The notes under the pieces were generated by a model. It saw only the letters and a program-made list of their open reading frames with translations. It did no database searches and was not told the origin of the DNA. The translations under genes were made by a program, and so were the position numbers. A stretch of DNA of 64,000 nt from Liberibacter brunswickensis. Lineage in GTDB: Bacteria > Pseudomonadota > Alphaproteobacteria > Rhizobiales > Rhizobiaceae. The stretch covers positions 24,635-88,634 of the forward strand of contig NZ_JAAEJX010000004.1 of the NCBI RefSeq assembly GCF_036858155.1, written 5' to 3'. Positions 34,986 through 43,805 of the stretch are shown here, piece after piece. How positions within the stretch are numbered: the first letter of the stretch is position 1; the number at the start of each line of letters is the position of its first letter.

Positions 34986-36464
34986 TTGTTCAATATGTTT
35001 AAAATGCAGATTTTATCCATTAGGAGTGTTTTGATTTCCGCACTAACTACTGCCTTGTGTAGTATTGTTTTCGTTGCAGAAGCTAGAATGGTTGCAACAA
35101 CAGATCTTTCTAATGTTGTTGAACGTGTTGCTCCTTCCGTTGTATCCATTTTTATTAAGCCAAAGAAAAAATTATTAGAAAAAGAGATTTTAGATTTTTA
35201 TGGTTTTGGTAATCTTCCTGAAGATAATCCTATGAGGAATTATTTTCAAAAATTTTTTTCTGATGAAGAAAGTGATTCTTCAGAAAAGATGGAATCTTTG
35301 CCTTCTGGATCTGGTTTTTTTATCACTGATGATGGCTATATCATGACTAGCAATCATGTTATTGATTCTGGAGTTAGTGTTAGTGTAATTCTTTCAGATG
35401 ATACAGAATTGCCTGCACAAGTTATTGGAACGGATAAATTCTCTGACTTAGCTATATTAAAAGTTAAAAGCGATAGAAAATTTGTTCCCGTAGAATTTGA
35501 AGATATTAGTAATATTCGTCTTGGTGAAACAGTATTTACTATCGGAAATCCTTTGGGGTTACGTGGAAGTGTTAATGCTGGAATTGTTTCTGCGCTTGAT
35601 CGCAATTTACACGATAGGCCGGGGAAATATATACAGATTGATGCTCCAATAAATAAAGGAAATTCTGGAGGGCCGTGTTTTAACGCCTTAGGACATGTAA
35701 TAGGAGTTAATAATTTAATTTTCACTATTGGTCAGTCTGCTGCAAATATGGGAATTGGGTTTATTATTCCTGGATATACTGCTAAAAAAGCTATTCCTTC
35801 TTTAATATCTAAAGGAATGATAGATCATGGATGGTTTGGGGTTGTCGTGCAAAATTTAACACAAGACTTAGCTAATCCTCTTGGCTTTAAAGGGAAAAAA
35901 GGTTTGTTGGTTTCTTCTGTTGTAAAAGGATCTCCAGCAGATAATGCTGGGATAAAAGAAGGTGATATTATCTATTCGATTAATGGAAAAAATGTAAAAA
36001 ATGTTCAAGATTTTGCATGGGATATTGGTTCTCATTCACCTAAAGAAAAAGTGGATATTTCTATATATAAAGGAGGAAATGAACATTCTATTACTGTGGT
36101 TTTAGGAAGTTCTCCTGTAGTGAAAAATGATGTTCGTTCGGAAAATCGATTGTTTTCTTCAGATACTAAAGAATTGCTAGGAATGAGATTGCAAAATTTT
36201 GTTTCTGAAAATAAGAAGTTTGTTCGTATTGTTGATTTAGATTCAAATATAGAAGCTAATCACAAAGGTATTAGAAAAGGAATGGATATTATTTCTGTTA
36301 ATACCAATAAAGTTTATTCTATAAAAGATGTTGAGCGTTTTGTAGAACAAGCAAAAAAGAATAAACGTAATTCTGTTCTCTTACAATTGAGTTATGGTAG
36401 TGATTTACAATCGAATGATAAATTAGATAATAATAAATGGTTCGTTTCTTTAAAAATTAGATAA
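34986..36464 (+). CDS. degP: Do-family periplasmic serine endoprotease (DegP/DegQ/HtrA type)
   Basis: A 492-residue protease-chaperone of the envelope. Signal peptide to about residue 33 (VFVAEA). The catalytic triad is H124 (TSNHVID), D154 (KFSDLAIL) and S227 (KGNSGGP). Two PDZ domains follow: FGVVVQNLTQDLANPLGFKG with SPADNAGIKEGDIIYSINGK, then LGMRLQNFVSENKKFVRIVD with NHKGIRKGMDIISVN. The start is probably TTG with AGGAG five bases upstream; an ATG three codons in is the alternative. DegP, DegQ and MucD cannot be told apart by sequence alone. Confidence 0.92.
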   Translation: MFNMFKMQILSIRSVLISALTTALCSIVFVAEARMVATTDLSNVVERVAPSVVSIFIKPKKKLLEKEILDFYGFGNLPEDNPMRNYFQKFFSDEESDSSEKMESLPSGSGFFITDDGYIMTSNHVIDSGVSVSVILSDDTELPAQVIGTDKFSDLAILKVKSDRKFVPVEFEDISNIRLGETVFTIGNPLGLRGSVNAGIVSALDRNLHDRPGKYIQIDAPINKGNSGGPCFNALGHVIGVNNLIFTIGQSAANMGIGFIIPGYTAKKAIPSLISKGMIDHGWFGVVVQNLTQDLANPLGFKGKKGLLVSSVVKGSPADNAGIKEGDIIYSINGKNVKNVQDFAWDIGSHSPKEKVDISIYKGGNEHSITVVLGSSPVVKNDVRSENRLFSSDTKELLGMRLQNFVSENKKFVRIVDLDSNIEANHKGIRKGMDIISVNTNKVYSIKDVERFVEQAKKNKRNSVLLQLSYGSDLQSNDKLDNNKWFVSLKIR

Positions 36465-36523
36465 TAAAAATAAATATGTGTGCAAATCCTAGTAGTCGCA
36501 CGTTATATCTTCATTGTTATTTT

Positions 36524-36826
36524 TTATCCTTGGCTTTTTGCACTTTTCTGTGCACTGCCAATGTGTATAGATATAGGATATTTTGTGTCTGCAGATGTAA
36601 TATGAATATTAAGAGATGATTTTGGTTGGCTCATTCGCCAAGCTCGTGAATTATATGCAATCCAGTATTCTATCAGACCTTTTGTTATTGATTTTATATT
36701 TTTTGTTCTATTGGATAATATAGCATGAATTGCTATTCCTTGGAGTATATGAGCAAGTGATTTTATTTTCTTTTCTTTTTTATCTTGTTTCAAAATATCT
36801 TCTAGAAATTGATTTTCGAATACCAT
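36524..36826 (-). CDS. Small protein of unknown function
   Basis: A 100-residue opening not recognised as any family. It begins MVFENQFLEDILKQDKKEKK, continues with a possible amphipathic helix (SLAHILQGIAIHAIL), an aromatic stretch GLIEYWIAYNSRAWRMSQPK and a basic end. There is no signal peptide or membrane segment. It lies between the protease gene and the carboxypeptidase gene, convergent with the former. The sequence is more complex than the many A/T-driven shadow openings nearby, so it may be real, but the ribosome-binding site is weak (TAGG). Confidence 0.45.
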   Translation of the reverse strand: MVFENQFLEDILKQDKKEKKIKSLAHILQGIAIHAILSNRTKNIKSITKGLIEYWIAYNSRAWRMSQPKSSLNIHITSADTKYPISIHIGSAQKSAKSQG

Positions 36827-37012
36827 TGATTAGCCTATATTATTTATAAAATCGGGATAGCTACATAATTGCTATCGTGATGATACATAAAGACTGTGAA
36901 TATAGAGTAAAAATTTTTTGAATATCAAAATGGAAATTTTATAAAATTATAAGATTTTTTGTTCTTTTTAAAATGTTAGAAAATATTTAAAATTGTATTC
37001 GAAATTACTATT

Positions 37013-38050
37013 TTACCTTTTATCATTCCTATCATATTTGTTGAGTTTATTGTTTATCTTACTTTGGGATTTATGGCTTTTATCCCTTATTTGTTTTATT
37101 ATCAAATATTTTTTAGGAGATATAAATGTAATATCATTCTTTTTACTCGTTTGTTTATTCTTGAATATTTTTTTATTCGAAAATGAACTAATTAGTTCTA
37201 GGGCTTTTTGATCTCTTGCTTGATAGGTTTGCATTCCCATAACAACAGCAACTATTGAATTATCTTTATATTGTAATGAGGTAACTATGTTAAATCCTGA
37301 ATTTCTAGTATATCCAGTTTTTATACCGTCTATTCCGTGCATTTTATTTAGTAATTTATTGTGATTCATAATAATTCTATTTTTATATCGGAATTTACGA
37401 ACTGAAAAATATTTATAATATTCTGGAAATTTTTTTCGAAGCATTATACCAAGAATTGCCTGATCGCGTGCTGTTGTTACTTGGTTTTTATCATGTAGTC
37501 CACTGGCATTTTTATAAATAGTATTTTTCATTCCAATTTCTTTTGCTTTATTAGACATTAGAATTGCGAATTTTTTCTCTGATCCGCTAATAAACTCTCC
37601 AAAAGCTGTAGAAACGTCGTTAGCAGAACGTGTAATTAGTGCTAAAATTCCTTTTTCTATAGTAAAATTAGTTTTTTCTTTTAAATATAGTTTTGATGGA
37701 TTCTGTCTAGCTGCCGTATAAGATACTGGTACTTTTGTATTTAAATGTATTTTTTTTGATTGTAAGTATTCAAAAACAATGTAGAGTGTCATCATTTTTG
37801 TTAGAGATGCTGGATATCTTAATTCATCTTGTTTAAATCCATTCGTTTGTTTTGTTTTAACATCAATCACAAAGCTAGAATATTTTGGTTTTGCATATGA
37901 TTTTGATGTCATGCTCATTATTATTATAGATATAAGGAGTACTCTCCATAATAATTTTATGTGTTTTTGTATATTAATTAATCCGTATGTTGATATATAT
38001 TCTAAAAAAAAAATTGCCGAAGATCGAGTGCTTTTTTGTATCATATACAC
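37013..38050 (-). CDS. Serine-type D-Ala-D-Ala carboxypeptidase (penicillin-binding protein 5/6 family)
   Basis: A 345-residue periplasmic enzyme that trims peptidoglycan pentapeptides. The three active-site motifs are S82-x-x-K85 (SLTK), S142-A-N144 and K244-T-G246. A hydrophobic helix at 33-47 (LLWRVLLISIIIMSM) acts as signal or anchor; the real start may lie nearer to it than the one given. The protein stops after the catalytic domain with a Lys/Asn-rich tail and lacks the C-terminal beta domain and amphipathic anchor of E. coli PBP5, so it is a shorter DacF/DacC-like form. Confidence 0.9.
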   Translation of the reverse strand: MYMIQKSTRSSAIFFLEYISTYGLINIQKHIKLLWRVLLISIIIMSMTSKSYAKPKYSSFVIDVKTKQTNGFKQDELRYPASLTKMMTLYIVFEYLQSKKIHLNTKVPVSYTAARQNPSKLYLKEKTNFTIEKGILALITRSANDVSTAFGEFISGSEKKFAILMSNKAKEIGMKNTIYKNASGLHDKNQVTTARDQAILGIMLRKKFPEYYKYFSVRKFRYKNRIIMNHNKLLNKMHGIDGIKTGYTRNSGFNIVTSLQYKDNSIVAVVMGMQTYQARDQKALELISSFSNKKIFKNKQTSKKNDITFISPKKYLIIKQIRDKSHKSQSKINNKLNKYDRNDKR

Positions 38051-38106
38051 ATACCGTTTTTGAAGAAGGCAAATAATTTTAGAATAATTTATATTATAAA
38101 TAGATA

Positions 38107-38134
38107 CATTAAATAACTACATAGTTATTTAATG
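38107..38134. repeat. 28-bp palindrome (13-bp arms, 2-base centre)
   Basis: CATTAAATAACTA, then CA, then TAGTTATTTAATG: perfect dyad symmetry about 57 bases upstream of the carboxypeptidase start. Could be an operator or a cruciform-forming element. Confidence 0.8.
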
Positions 38135-38202
38135 ATATTGTCTTTATTATATTATTATCAATTATTACTAAGAAAATATTATTTTACTATATCTCTTAAT
38201 AA

Positions 38203-38224
38203 TATAGTTTTTATTAAAACTATA
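38203..38224. repeat. 22-bp inverted repeat (9-bp arms, 4-base loop)
   Basis: TATAGTTTT (38203-38211), loop TATT, AAAACTATA (38216-38224), perfect. Confidence 0.7.
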
Positions 38225-38543
38225 CTAATATTTAAATTTTAAAAATTGATTTTCATCGTGAGCATATAAAAAATTAATATTATTTTTTAAACAAAATTAT
38301 TAATTAGAATATGCGATTATTGGGAAATTTACTATATTCATTATTTATCATATTATTCTAAAAACTTTTAATTATGTATATGAGATATATTATCTCTTTT
38401 TATATTTATAATAATTTATATTAATTTTTTTAGTAAATTTTATTATTAGTAAAAAATTAAAATTTTATGCGTATTATAAACCATTAGATGTTTTAGAGAA
38501 GGTGAGAGGGTAAATTAATAGAATTATGTAGAAAGGATTACAA

Positions 38544-38969
38544 ATGTTCCGAGATATTCCTATAATAAAAGAATTTAAGAAGTTTATTGCCCGTGGTAAC
38601 ATGATAGATTTATCCGTTGGTATTATAGTTGGAGGGGCCTTTAATCGTGTTGTTCAATCTATTGTTGAAGATCTTATGATGCCTATTATAGGTTTTGTTA
38701 TGGGGAGCGGTACTGATTTTTCTAATTATTTTTTCCCATTAAGCTCTGCTATTAAATCGCCTCTTATAGATGAAGCACGTAAACAAGGAGCTGTACTGGC
38801 TTATGGAAGTTTTATTAGTGTAATTATTAACTTCTTTATTTTGGCAATAGTGGTTTTTATTGTTATAAAATTCGTGAATAATATAGTTAAGAAAAAAGAT
38901 GCTGATAATGTTGTTCTTCCAGAAGTGCTATTATTAACTGAAATTCGTGATTTGTTAAAAAAGAATTAA
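38544..38969 (+). CDS. mscL: Large-conductance mechanosensitive channel
   Basis: A 141-residue membrane channel that opens under hypo-osmotic stress. It starts with the family's amphipathic helix (KEFKKFIARGNMIDLSVGII), followed by the pore helix VGGAFNRVVQSIVEDLMMPI, the periplasmic loop and the second helix ISVIINFFILAIVVFIVIKF. The C-terminal helix LPEVLLLTEIRDLLKKN is complete. Stands alone. Confidence 0.97.
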   Translation: MFRDIPIIKEFKKFIARGNMIDLSVGIIVGGAFNRVVQSIVEDLMMPIIGFVMGSGTDFSNYFFPLSSAIKSPLIDEARKQGAVLAYGSFISVIINFFILAIVVFIVIKFVNNIVKKKDADNVVLPEVLLLTEIRDLLKKN

Positions 38970-39052
38970 GAATTTCTTTAAAAATAATGGGATCTTATAT
39001 AAAATATCTTTTTATGCAGAGATTAATTTTATCAAATCTAAATTTTATAATT

Positions 39053-40018
39053 TTATGAAACTATCCTGGGTTGGTTATAATTTTTTTCAATTCCATCCCA
39101 GAATAGTGAAGATATGTTGTCTCCACCGTTTTGATGTATTTCACGTATGCAAGTTGGTGAAGTGATGTTAATTTCTGTTATATAATTGCCTATTATATCA
39201 ATTCCAGTAAAGAAAAGTCCTCGTTTACGTAAACTATCCCCGATACGGTTACAAATATCTTTATCTGTCTGCGTTAGTTGTACTAATTTTATTTTACCTC
39301 CAGTATGAATATTAGAGCGGTTATCACCTTCAGAAGGTATGCGATTAATAGCACCTACGGGTTTTCCGTCTAAAAGAAGAATACGTTTATCTCCTTTCCT
39401 TACTTGGGGTAAATAAGCTTGTGCAATAAGTGGTTCATGGTACTTTTCGAATAGCATTTCTATTAAAGAAGAGAAGTTTCGATCTCCTAAAGTCATTCGG
39501 AATACTCCTGTTCCACCGTTACCATATAGGGGTTTGATAATAATATCTTTCATTTCTAAGTAAAATTTATTTATTTGAGTAGTATCTCTAGAAATGAGCG
39601 TGGGAGGCATAAATTCAGAAAACTCAGTTACGAAAATTTTTTCGGGAGAATTTCGTATCCAAAAAGGATTATTTACTATTAGTGTTTTAGAATTTATTTT
39701 TTCTAAAAGATACGTGCTAGTAATATAATGCATATTGAATGGAGGATCTTGACGTATTAGTATTGCGTCCACTTGCGAGAGATCAATACTTTTTTCTTCT
39801 CCGAGGGAGTAATGTTGTTTATTTTCTTCATATAATGAAAGCAATTGTGCATTCGCGTAAATTTTATTGTCACGCATGTAAAGTTTATCTGGTGTATAAT
39901 GAAATATCTGATATCCGCGTTTTTGTGCTTCTAACGCTATTGCAAATGTTGAATCTTTCTCTACATTAATTGTTGAGATATGATCCATTTGAATTGCTAT
40001 ATTATTGATTTTTTTCAT
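39053..40018 (-). CDS. gshB: Glutathione synthetase
   Basis: About 321 residues. It joins gamma-glutamylcysteine and glycine with ATP. The N-terminal domain begins NIAIQMDHISTINVEKDSTF with ALEAQKRGYQIFHY; the ATP-grasp part has DIIIKPLYGNGGTGVFRM, AQAYLPQVRKGDKRILLLDG and PVGAINRIPSEGDNRSNIHT, GGKIKL; the end has GIDIIGNYITEINITSPTCI. I chose ATG 40018 over an in-frame TTG two codons earlier. Confidence 0.96.
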   Translation of the reverse strand: MKKINNIAIQMDHISTINVEKDSTFAIALEAQKRGYQIFHYTPDKLYMRDNKIYANAQLLSLYEENKQHYSLGEEKSIDLSQVDAILIRQDPPFNMHYITSTYLLEKINSKTLIVNNPFWIRNSPEKIFVTEFSEFMPPTLISRDTTQINKFYLEMKDIIIKPLYGNGGTGVFRMTLGDRNFSSLIEMLFEKYHEPLIAQAYLPQVRKGDKRILLLDGKPVGAINRIPSEGDNRSNIHTGGKIKLVQLTQTDKDICNRIGDSLRKRGLFFTGIDIIGNYITEINITSPTCIREIHQNGGDNISSLFWDGIEKNYNQPRIVS

Positions 40019-40281
40019 GTACAAAATTTGAATCTACTCTTTATAACAAATAAAACAATACATTAACCTACCTAACTTGAAGTCTATTATACTAGTTAAT
40101 TTATATTATGACAATAAAACATTCGTTGTTAAGTGATAGTTTTAATATAAAAATTTGTCTTACTAAAAACACATTAAAATCTTTCTAAAATAGAATCTTT
40201 TATTAAAATGCAACTTTCGCACAAGCTTATATAAATAGGCTCCAGATGTAGGTGTATACCATTGTATTCAGTGGGAAAAAA

Positions 40282-41967
40282 GTGGCTATTATAGATCAAT
40301 TATTTCAGTTTTTAAAAAGTATAAAGTCTTTAGGACGTACGCGTCTATTAATATTGGCTTCGACAATACTTGTTTCCATAATATTATTAGTAGTGGGAAG
40401 TTTTTTTGTAAGTAATCAACATTATGATAGTCTTTATGTGAAATTAGAACTTGCCGATGTCAATAGAATATCTATTGCTTTGACAGATGCTAATATAGAT
40501 TTTCGAATTTCTGAAAATGGTTCTAGTATTTTAGTTCCATCTCATATGATTAGTAAGGCACGTATTCATCTTGCAGATAAAGGATTGCCAAATGGTTCTA
40601 GTAATTCTGGCTATGAACTTTTCGACAAAGTAAATTCTTTTGGTTTAACGTCATTTATGCAGGAGATTACACGATTAAGAGCTCTTGAAGGGGAAATTGC
40701 TCGTACTATTCAATCTATTTCTGGAATTATATCTGCGCGTGTACATATTGTTATGCCTGACATAGGAAGTTTTAGGAAGATTGGAATTAAGCCAACAGCT
40801 TCAGTTATGATTAGAGCTGTTAATTCATCTGTTTATAAATCAGCTGAAGCAATTAAGCACCTTGTTTCTGCTGCTGTTCCAGGTCTTGATATTGGTGATG
40901 TTATAGTTATCGACACTATGGGTAAATTGTTGGGTTCCAATGAAGTAGATAGAAATACTTTTGGAAAATCTCTAAGTATAGTGCAAGCTGTTCAGAATGA
41001 GATTGAAATTAATATTAATAAAGCTTTAGCGTCTTTTTTAGGAATAGATAATTTTCGATCAACAGTAGTAGCTGAGGTAAATACTGATGTACAGCAAATT
41101 AAAGAAACAGTTTATGATCCTGATTCTAGGGTAGAACGTTCTGTTCGTTTATCTAAAGACTCGCAAAGATCAGAAACTAGTCAACAAGAATCTGCCGTTA
41201 CTGTTGAGCAAAATATCCCTCATATTCCTGACGAAAAGGTACCATTACCTCGTTCTTTAGAAAATAATGATAAAAAGGAAGAACAAAGTAATTATGAAAT
41301 TAATACAAAAAGTATTTTTACAACGCACAATAACTACAAATTAGAACGTTTATCAATTGCTGTTGTAGTTAATAAATCGCGTATTATAGAAATGATGGGT
41401 GAGTCAGTTGATCAGAACAAGATTAATGATTATTTGTCCGATATAAATCGGATAGTCTCTGCTGCTTCAGGAGTTAGTTCAAAACGTGGTGATACTATTA
41501 CTGTTACATCAATGGATTTTTTAGGCGATCAGTTATTAAATCCTAGTGTTAATCAGGTGAGTTTTATTGATATTTTATCTAGTCATTTTTCGATGATTAT
41601 AAATTCTTTAGTGTTTATAGTGATCTTATTAATTATGACTTTTTTAGGGATACATGTATTACGTAAATTTAATAATACTAATGATGTAAACGAAGATGAT
41701 ACTGGTATAAAACCCATTTTGAATACTCCTATTATTCCTGCTAAGGTTGAACAAGGACTTAACGGTATATCCTTAGATTCTGCTGATAGCAGTGATATTT
41801 TTTCATATAGTAATAATTTGCAATCTAGGATTAATAGTCATGTTAGCCAAAATTCAGATCGTCGTCTTGTGCATATGGTGGAAATTAATGAAGAAAGATT
41901 CGCTAAAATTCTGCGAAAATGGGCTAGATCTGAAATAGATGGTAGATATGCTCAATATATTAGTTAG
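40282..41967 (+). CDS. fliF: Flagellar MS-ring protein FliF
   Basis: About 561 residues. It forms the inner-membrane MS ring on which the basal body and export gate are built. N-terminal helix ILASTILVSIILLVVGSFFV; YscJ-like domain with YDSLYVKLELADVNRISIAL, KGLPNGSSNSGYELFDK, TSFMQEITRLRALEGEIART and ARVHIVMPD; second helix FSMIINSLVFIVILLIMTFL near residue 440; a C-terminal FliG-binding tail (ERFAKILRKWARSEIDGRYA). I chose GTG 40282 with GGGA ahead; a GTG at 40252 is in frame but has no ribosome-binding site. It is followed by visN and visR, as in Sinorhizobium. Confidence 0.93.
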   Translation: MAIIDQLFQFLKSIKSLGRTRLLILASTILVSIILLVVGSFFVSNQHYDSLYVKLELADVNRISIALTDANIDFRISENGSSILVPSHMISKARIHLADKGLPNGSSNSGYELFDKVNSFGLTSFMQEITRLRALEGEIARTIQSISGIISARVHIVMPDIGSFRKIGIKPTASVMIRAVNSSVYKSAEAIKHLVSAAVPGLDIGDVIVIDTMGKLLGSNEVDRNTFGKSLSIVQAVQNEIEININKALASFLGIDNFRSTVVAEVNTDVQQIKETVYDPDSRVERSVRLSKDSQRSETSQQESAVTVEQNIPHIPDEKVPLPRSLENNDKKEEQSNYEINTKSIFTTHNNYKLERLSIAVVVNKSRIIEMMGESVDQNKINDYLSDINRIVSAASGVSSKRGDTITVTSMDFLGDQLLNPSVNQVSFIDILSSHFSMIINSLVFIVILLIMTFLGIHVLRKFNNTNDVNEDDTGIKPILNTPIIPAKVEQGLNGISLDSADSSDIFSYSNNLQSRINSHVSQNSDRRLVHMVEINEERFAKILRKWARSEIDGRYAQYIS

Positions 41968-42273
41968 AAACTCTGTTTTAATAGCAAATACTATGGTAAG
42001 GATTGATTATTTATTGTGTCATTTTATAACAATTTTTTTATTACTCTTTAATAACTCTTTTAAAAAGATTATTATAATTATAAATATTTTTTTATATTTG
42101 AAAATACTATTTTTTATAATTCAATTTCTTTCTAATTTTTTATACTTTATTCAATAAGTGGAATTTTTATACAAGATAGAAAAAATCTTCATTTTCCTCA
42201 TTTGAAACATGCGGTCAATCAATTTAATTTTGATTGATTTTGAAATGGCATATCCTTGAAGGTAGTTTGCATC
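41968..42273. other. Gap between fliF and visN with an inverted repeat
   Basis: About 300 very AT-rich bases; a 72-codon hydrophobic opening overlapping the fliF end (41939-42157) is a composition artefact. TCAATCAA (42215-42222) and TTGATTGA (42230-42237) form a perfect eight-bp dyad 36 bases ahead of the visN start: an operator or attenuator candidate. Confidence 0.5.
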
Positions 42274-43014
42274 ATGAATTTTGAAATGCAGCAGTTTAAT
42301 ATTGTTTTAAACAGAGAAGATGAGAAGCTAACATCTGTGATATCGCATCTTCCAACACGCAGTGATTTATTGGAACGTATGATTCCTTTGGATTGTACTG
42401 TTTCGTGGACAATGAGAATGTATGCTCTTACTGAATATGTAGGGGCGAGTCATTTTTTATTAGTTCGATGGGATCTTTTCCAAGAGCAGAAACTAGATTC
42501 TGTAGTTAGTTCTGATTGGCCATTTGATTTAGTTCGATCCATGGCATTAAGTGAAAAAGATAAATACTATAATATTGTACAACGGCCAACAGAATTATTT
42601 TGTCCTGTTTTTCATACTCTTCCAGAAAATGTAGATCTTCCTGCTGGGATGGATAAACGTTATTGTGCTCTTACATTTGATGTAGCTCGTATACGTATTG
42701 GATTGATGTTATTATTCCCTAAAGGGTATATCATTCTACAAGATCGTTTATGGGAAATAGGTCTACTTGCTGCTTATCAAGCCAATATTTTTAAAAATTA
42801 TGATGTAAATTTAAGTAAAGATTTAGAATTAACGGGACGTGAAGTCGAATGTTTGACCTGGATTTCAGAAGGAAAAACTAGTGATGAAATAGCTGTTATA
42901 CTTGGAATATCCCGAAATACTGTCAACAACTATATTGCTAGTATCATGCGTAAAACAGCTACAAAAACGAGATCTGGAGCGATCGCATATGCCGTTCGTA
43001 ACAACATTGTTTAA
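42274..43014 (+). CDS. visN: LuxR-family flagellar master regulator VisN
   Basis: About 246 residues. The N-terminal part (to about 175) is an autoinducer-binding-like domain without clear ligand residues; the C-terminal HTH reads DLELTGREVECLTWISEGKT, then SDEIAVILGISRNTVNNYIA. In Sinorhizobium VisN and VisR together switch on motility through Rem; position next to fliF and visR identifies it. ATG 42274 is preferred (GAAGG upstream); a TTG at 42256 is in frame. An inverted repeat just upstream may allow autoregulation. Confidence 0.9.
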   Translation: MNFEMQQFNIVLNREDEKLTSVISHLPTRSDLLERMIPLDCTVSWTMRMYALTEYVGASHFLLVRWDLFQEQKLDSVVSSDWPFDLVRSMALSEKDKYYNIVQRPTELFCPVFHTLPENVDLPAGMDKRYCALTFDVARIRIGLMLLFPKGYIILQDRLWEIGLLAAYQANIFKNYDVNLSKDLELTGREVECLTWISEGKTSDEIAVILGISRNTVNNYIASIMRKTATKTRSGAIAYAVRNNIV

Positions 43015-43057
43015 GTTAATTTATAAGAAGTAATTAAATAATTTTGAGGTAAGAAAC

Positions 43058-43771
43058 TTGTCCGAAAATACACTTACAGAAAAAAAATCTTTTAGTCTGT
43101 TGGAATTATCCGCAAGACTAAGTTTAATCCAAAATAAAATAAAAGCAAGAAATTTTGCTCTATATACGATCAATTGTGCTTTAGATTTTCCAAGACGTCA
43201 ACAACTTGTATGCGAATTGCATAATTATGATTCGGAAAGTGGAGATTTTCCAAGTATTTTGATGGAAACGTATGGAGATGATTTTTTATTTCACTTTAAT
43301 TCAGGGCTTTTGCCAATAATATGGCATAGTATGAATATAAAGGAAGAGGCTGTTATTGAATCATCAGGACAGTTGTCAGTAAAATTAGATCAGGAGCTCT
43401 TGCCATTCGCAGGAATTGCTTTTCCTGTTCGTCTCGGATTTCATAAGAATGGGTATGTTGTTTTTACTGCAGAATGTTTGATGCTTGCTAACGAAATTAT
43501 TGTTGAATCACATGGAGCTTGTTATCAAGTAATTATGGATTTTTTAGCACTTTTTAAAAAACGTTCTTCTGCTGCTAGAAATCTTACAGAACGAGAAACT
43601 TCTTGTCTACAGTTAGCAGGAGATGGTTATACCAGTGAAGAGATTGCCGAGAAATTATGCTTATCGATACACACAGTTAATGCATATCTTGGATCAGCAA
43701 CAGTTAAGTTAGATGCCGTTAATCGTATTCAAGCAATTGCCAAAGCTATTCGTTTTGGATACATTAGTTGA
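43058..43771 (+). CDS. visR: LuxR-family flagellar master regulator VisR
   Basis: A 237-residue partner of VisN with the same layout: sensor-like N-terminal domain (residues 10-165) and LuxR HTH at the end (NLTERETSCLQLAGDGYTSE, then EIAEKLCLSIHTVNAYLGSA). The start is TTG with GAGG at good spacing; the 43-base gap to visN fits co-transcription. Expected targets are the flagellar genes and perhaps the Tad genes, which is inference here. It is convergent with flhB. Confidence 0.9.
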   Translation: MSENTLTEKKSFSLLELSARLSLIQNKIKARNFALYTINCALDFPRRQQLVCELHNYDSESGDFPSILMETYGDDFLFHFNSGLLPIIWHSMNIKEEAVIESSGQLSVKLDQELLPFAGIAFPVRLGFHKNGYVVFTAECLMLANEIIVESHGACYQVIMDFLALFKKRSSAARNLTERETSCLQLAGDGYTSEEIAEKLCLSIHTVNAYLGSATVKLDAVNRIQAIAKAIRFGYIS

Positions 43772-43805
43772 TTTGTTTGATAAGTTAAGTATTGGAAAAC
43801 ATATA

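Larger units (their letters stand above)
38051..38543. other. Very AT-rich divergent gap with two palindromes
   Basis: No gene in 493 bases between the carboxypeptidase gene and mscL. It holds two striking palindromes (listed separately) and the start regions of both genes. mscL has a good GAAAGGATTACAA ribosome-binding site. Confidence 0.5.

Noticed and set aside
36993..37211. 72-residue plus-strand frame
   Set aside because: It is antisense to the C-terminal part of the carboxypeptidase gene, which has all its active-site motifs.
41939..42157. 72-residue hydrophobic frame after fliF
   Set aside because: It starts inside fliF and is only Ile/Leu/Phe-rich because of AT content; no family features or ribosome-binding site.
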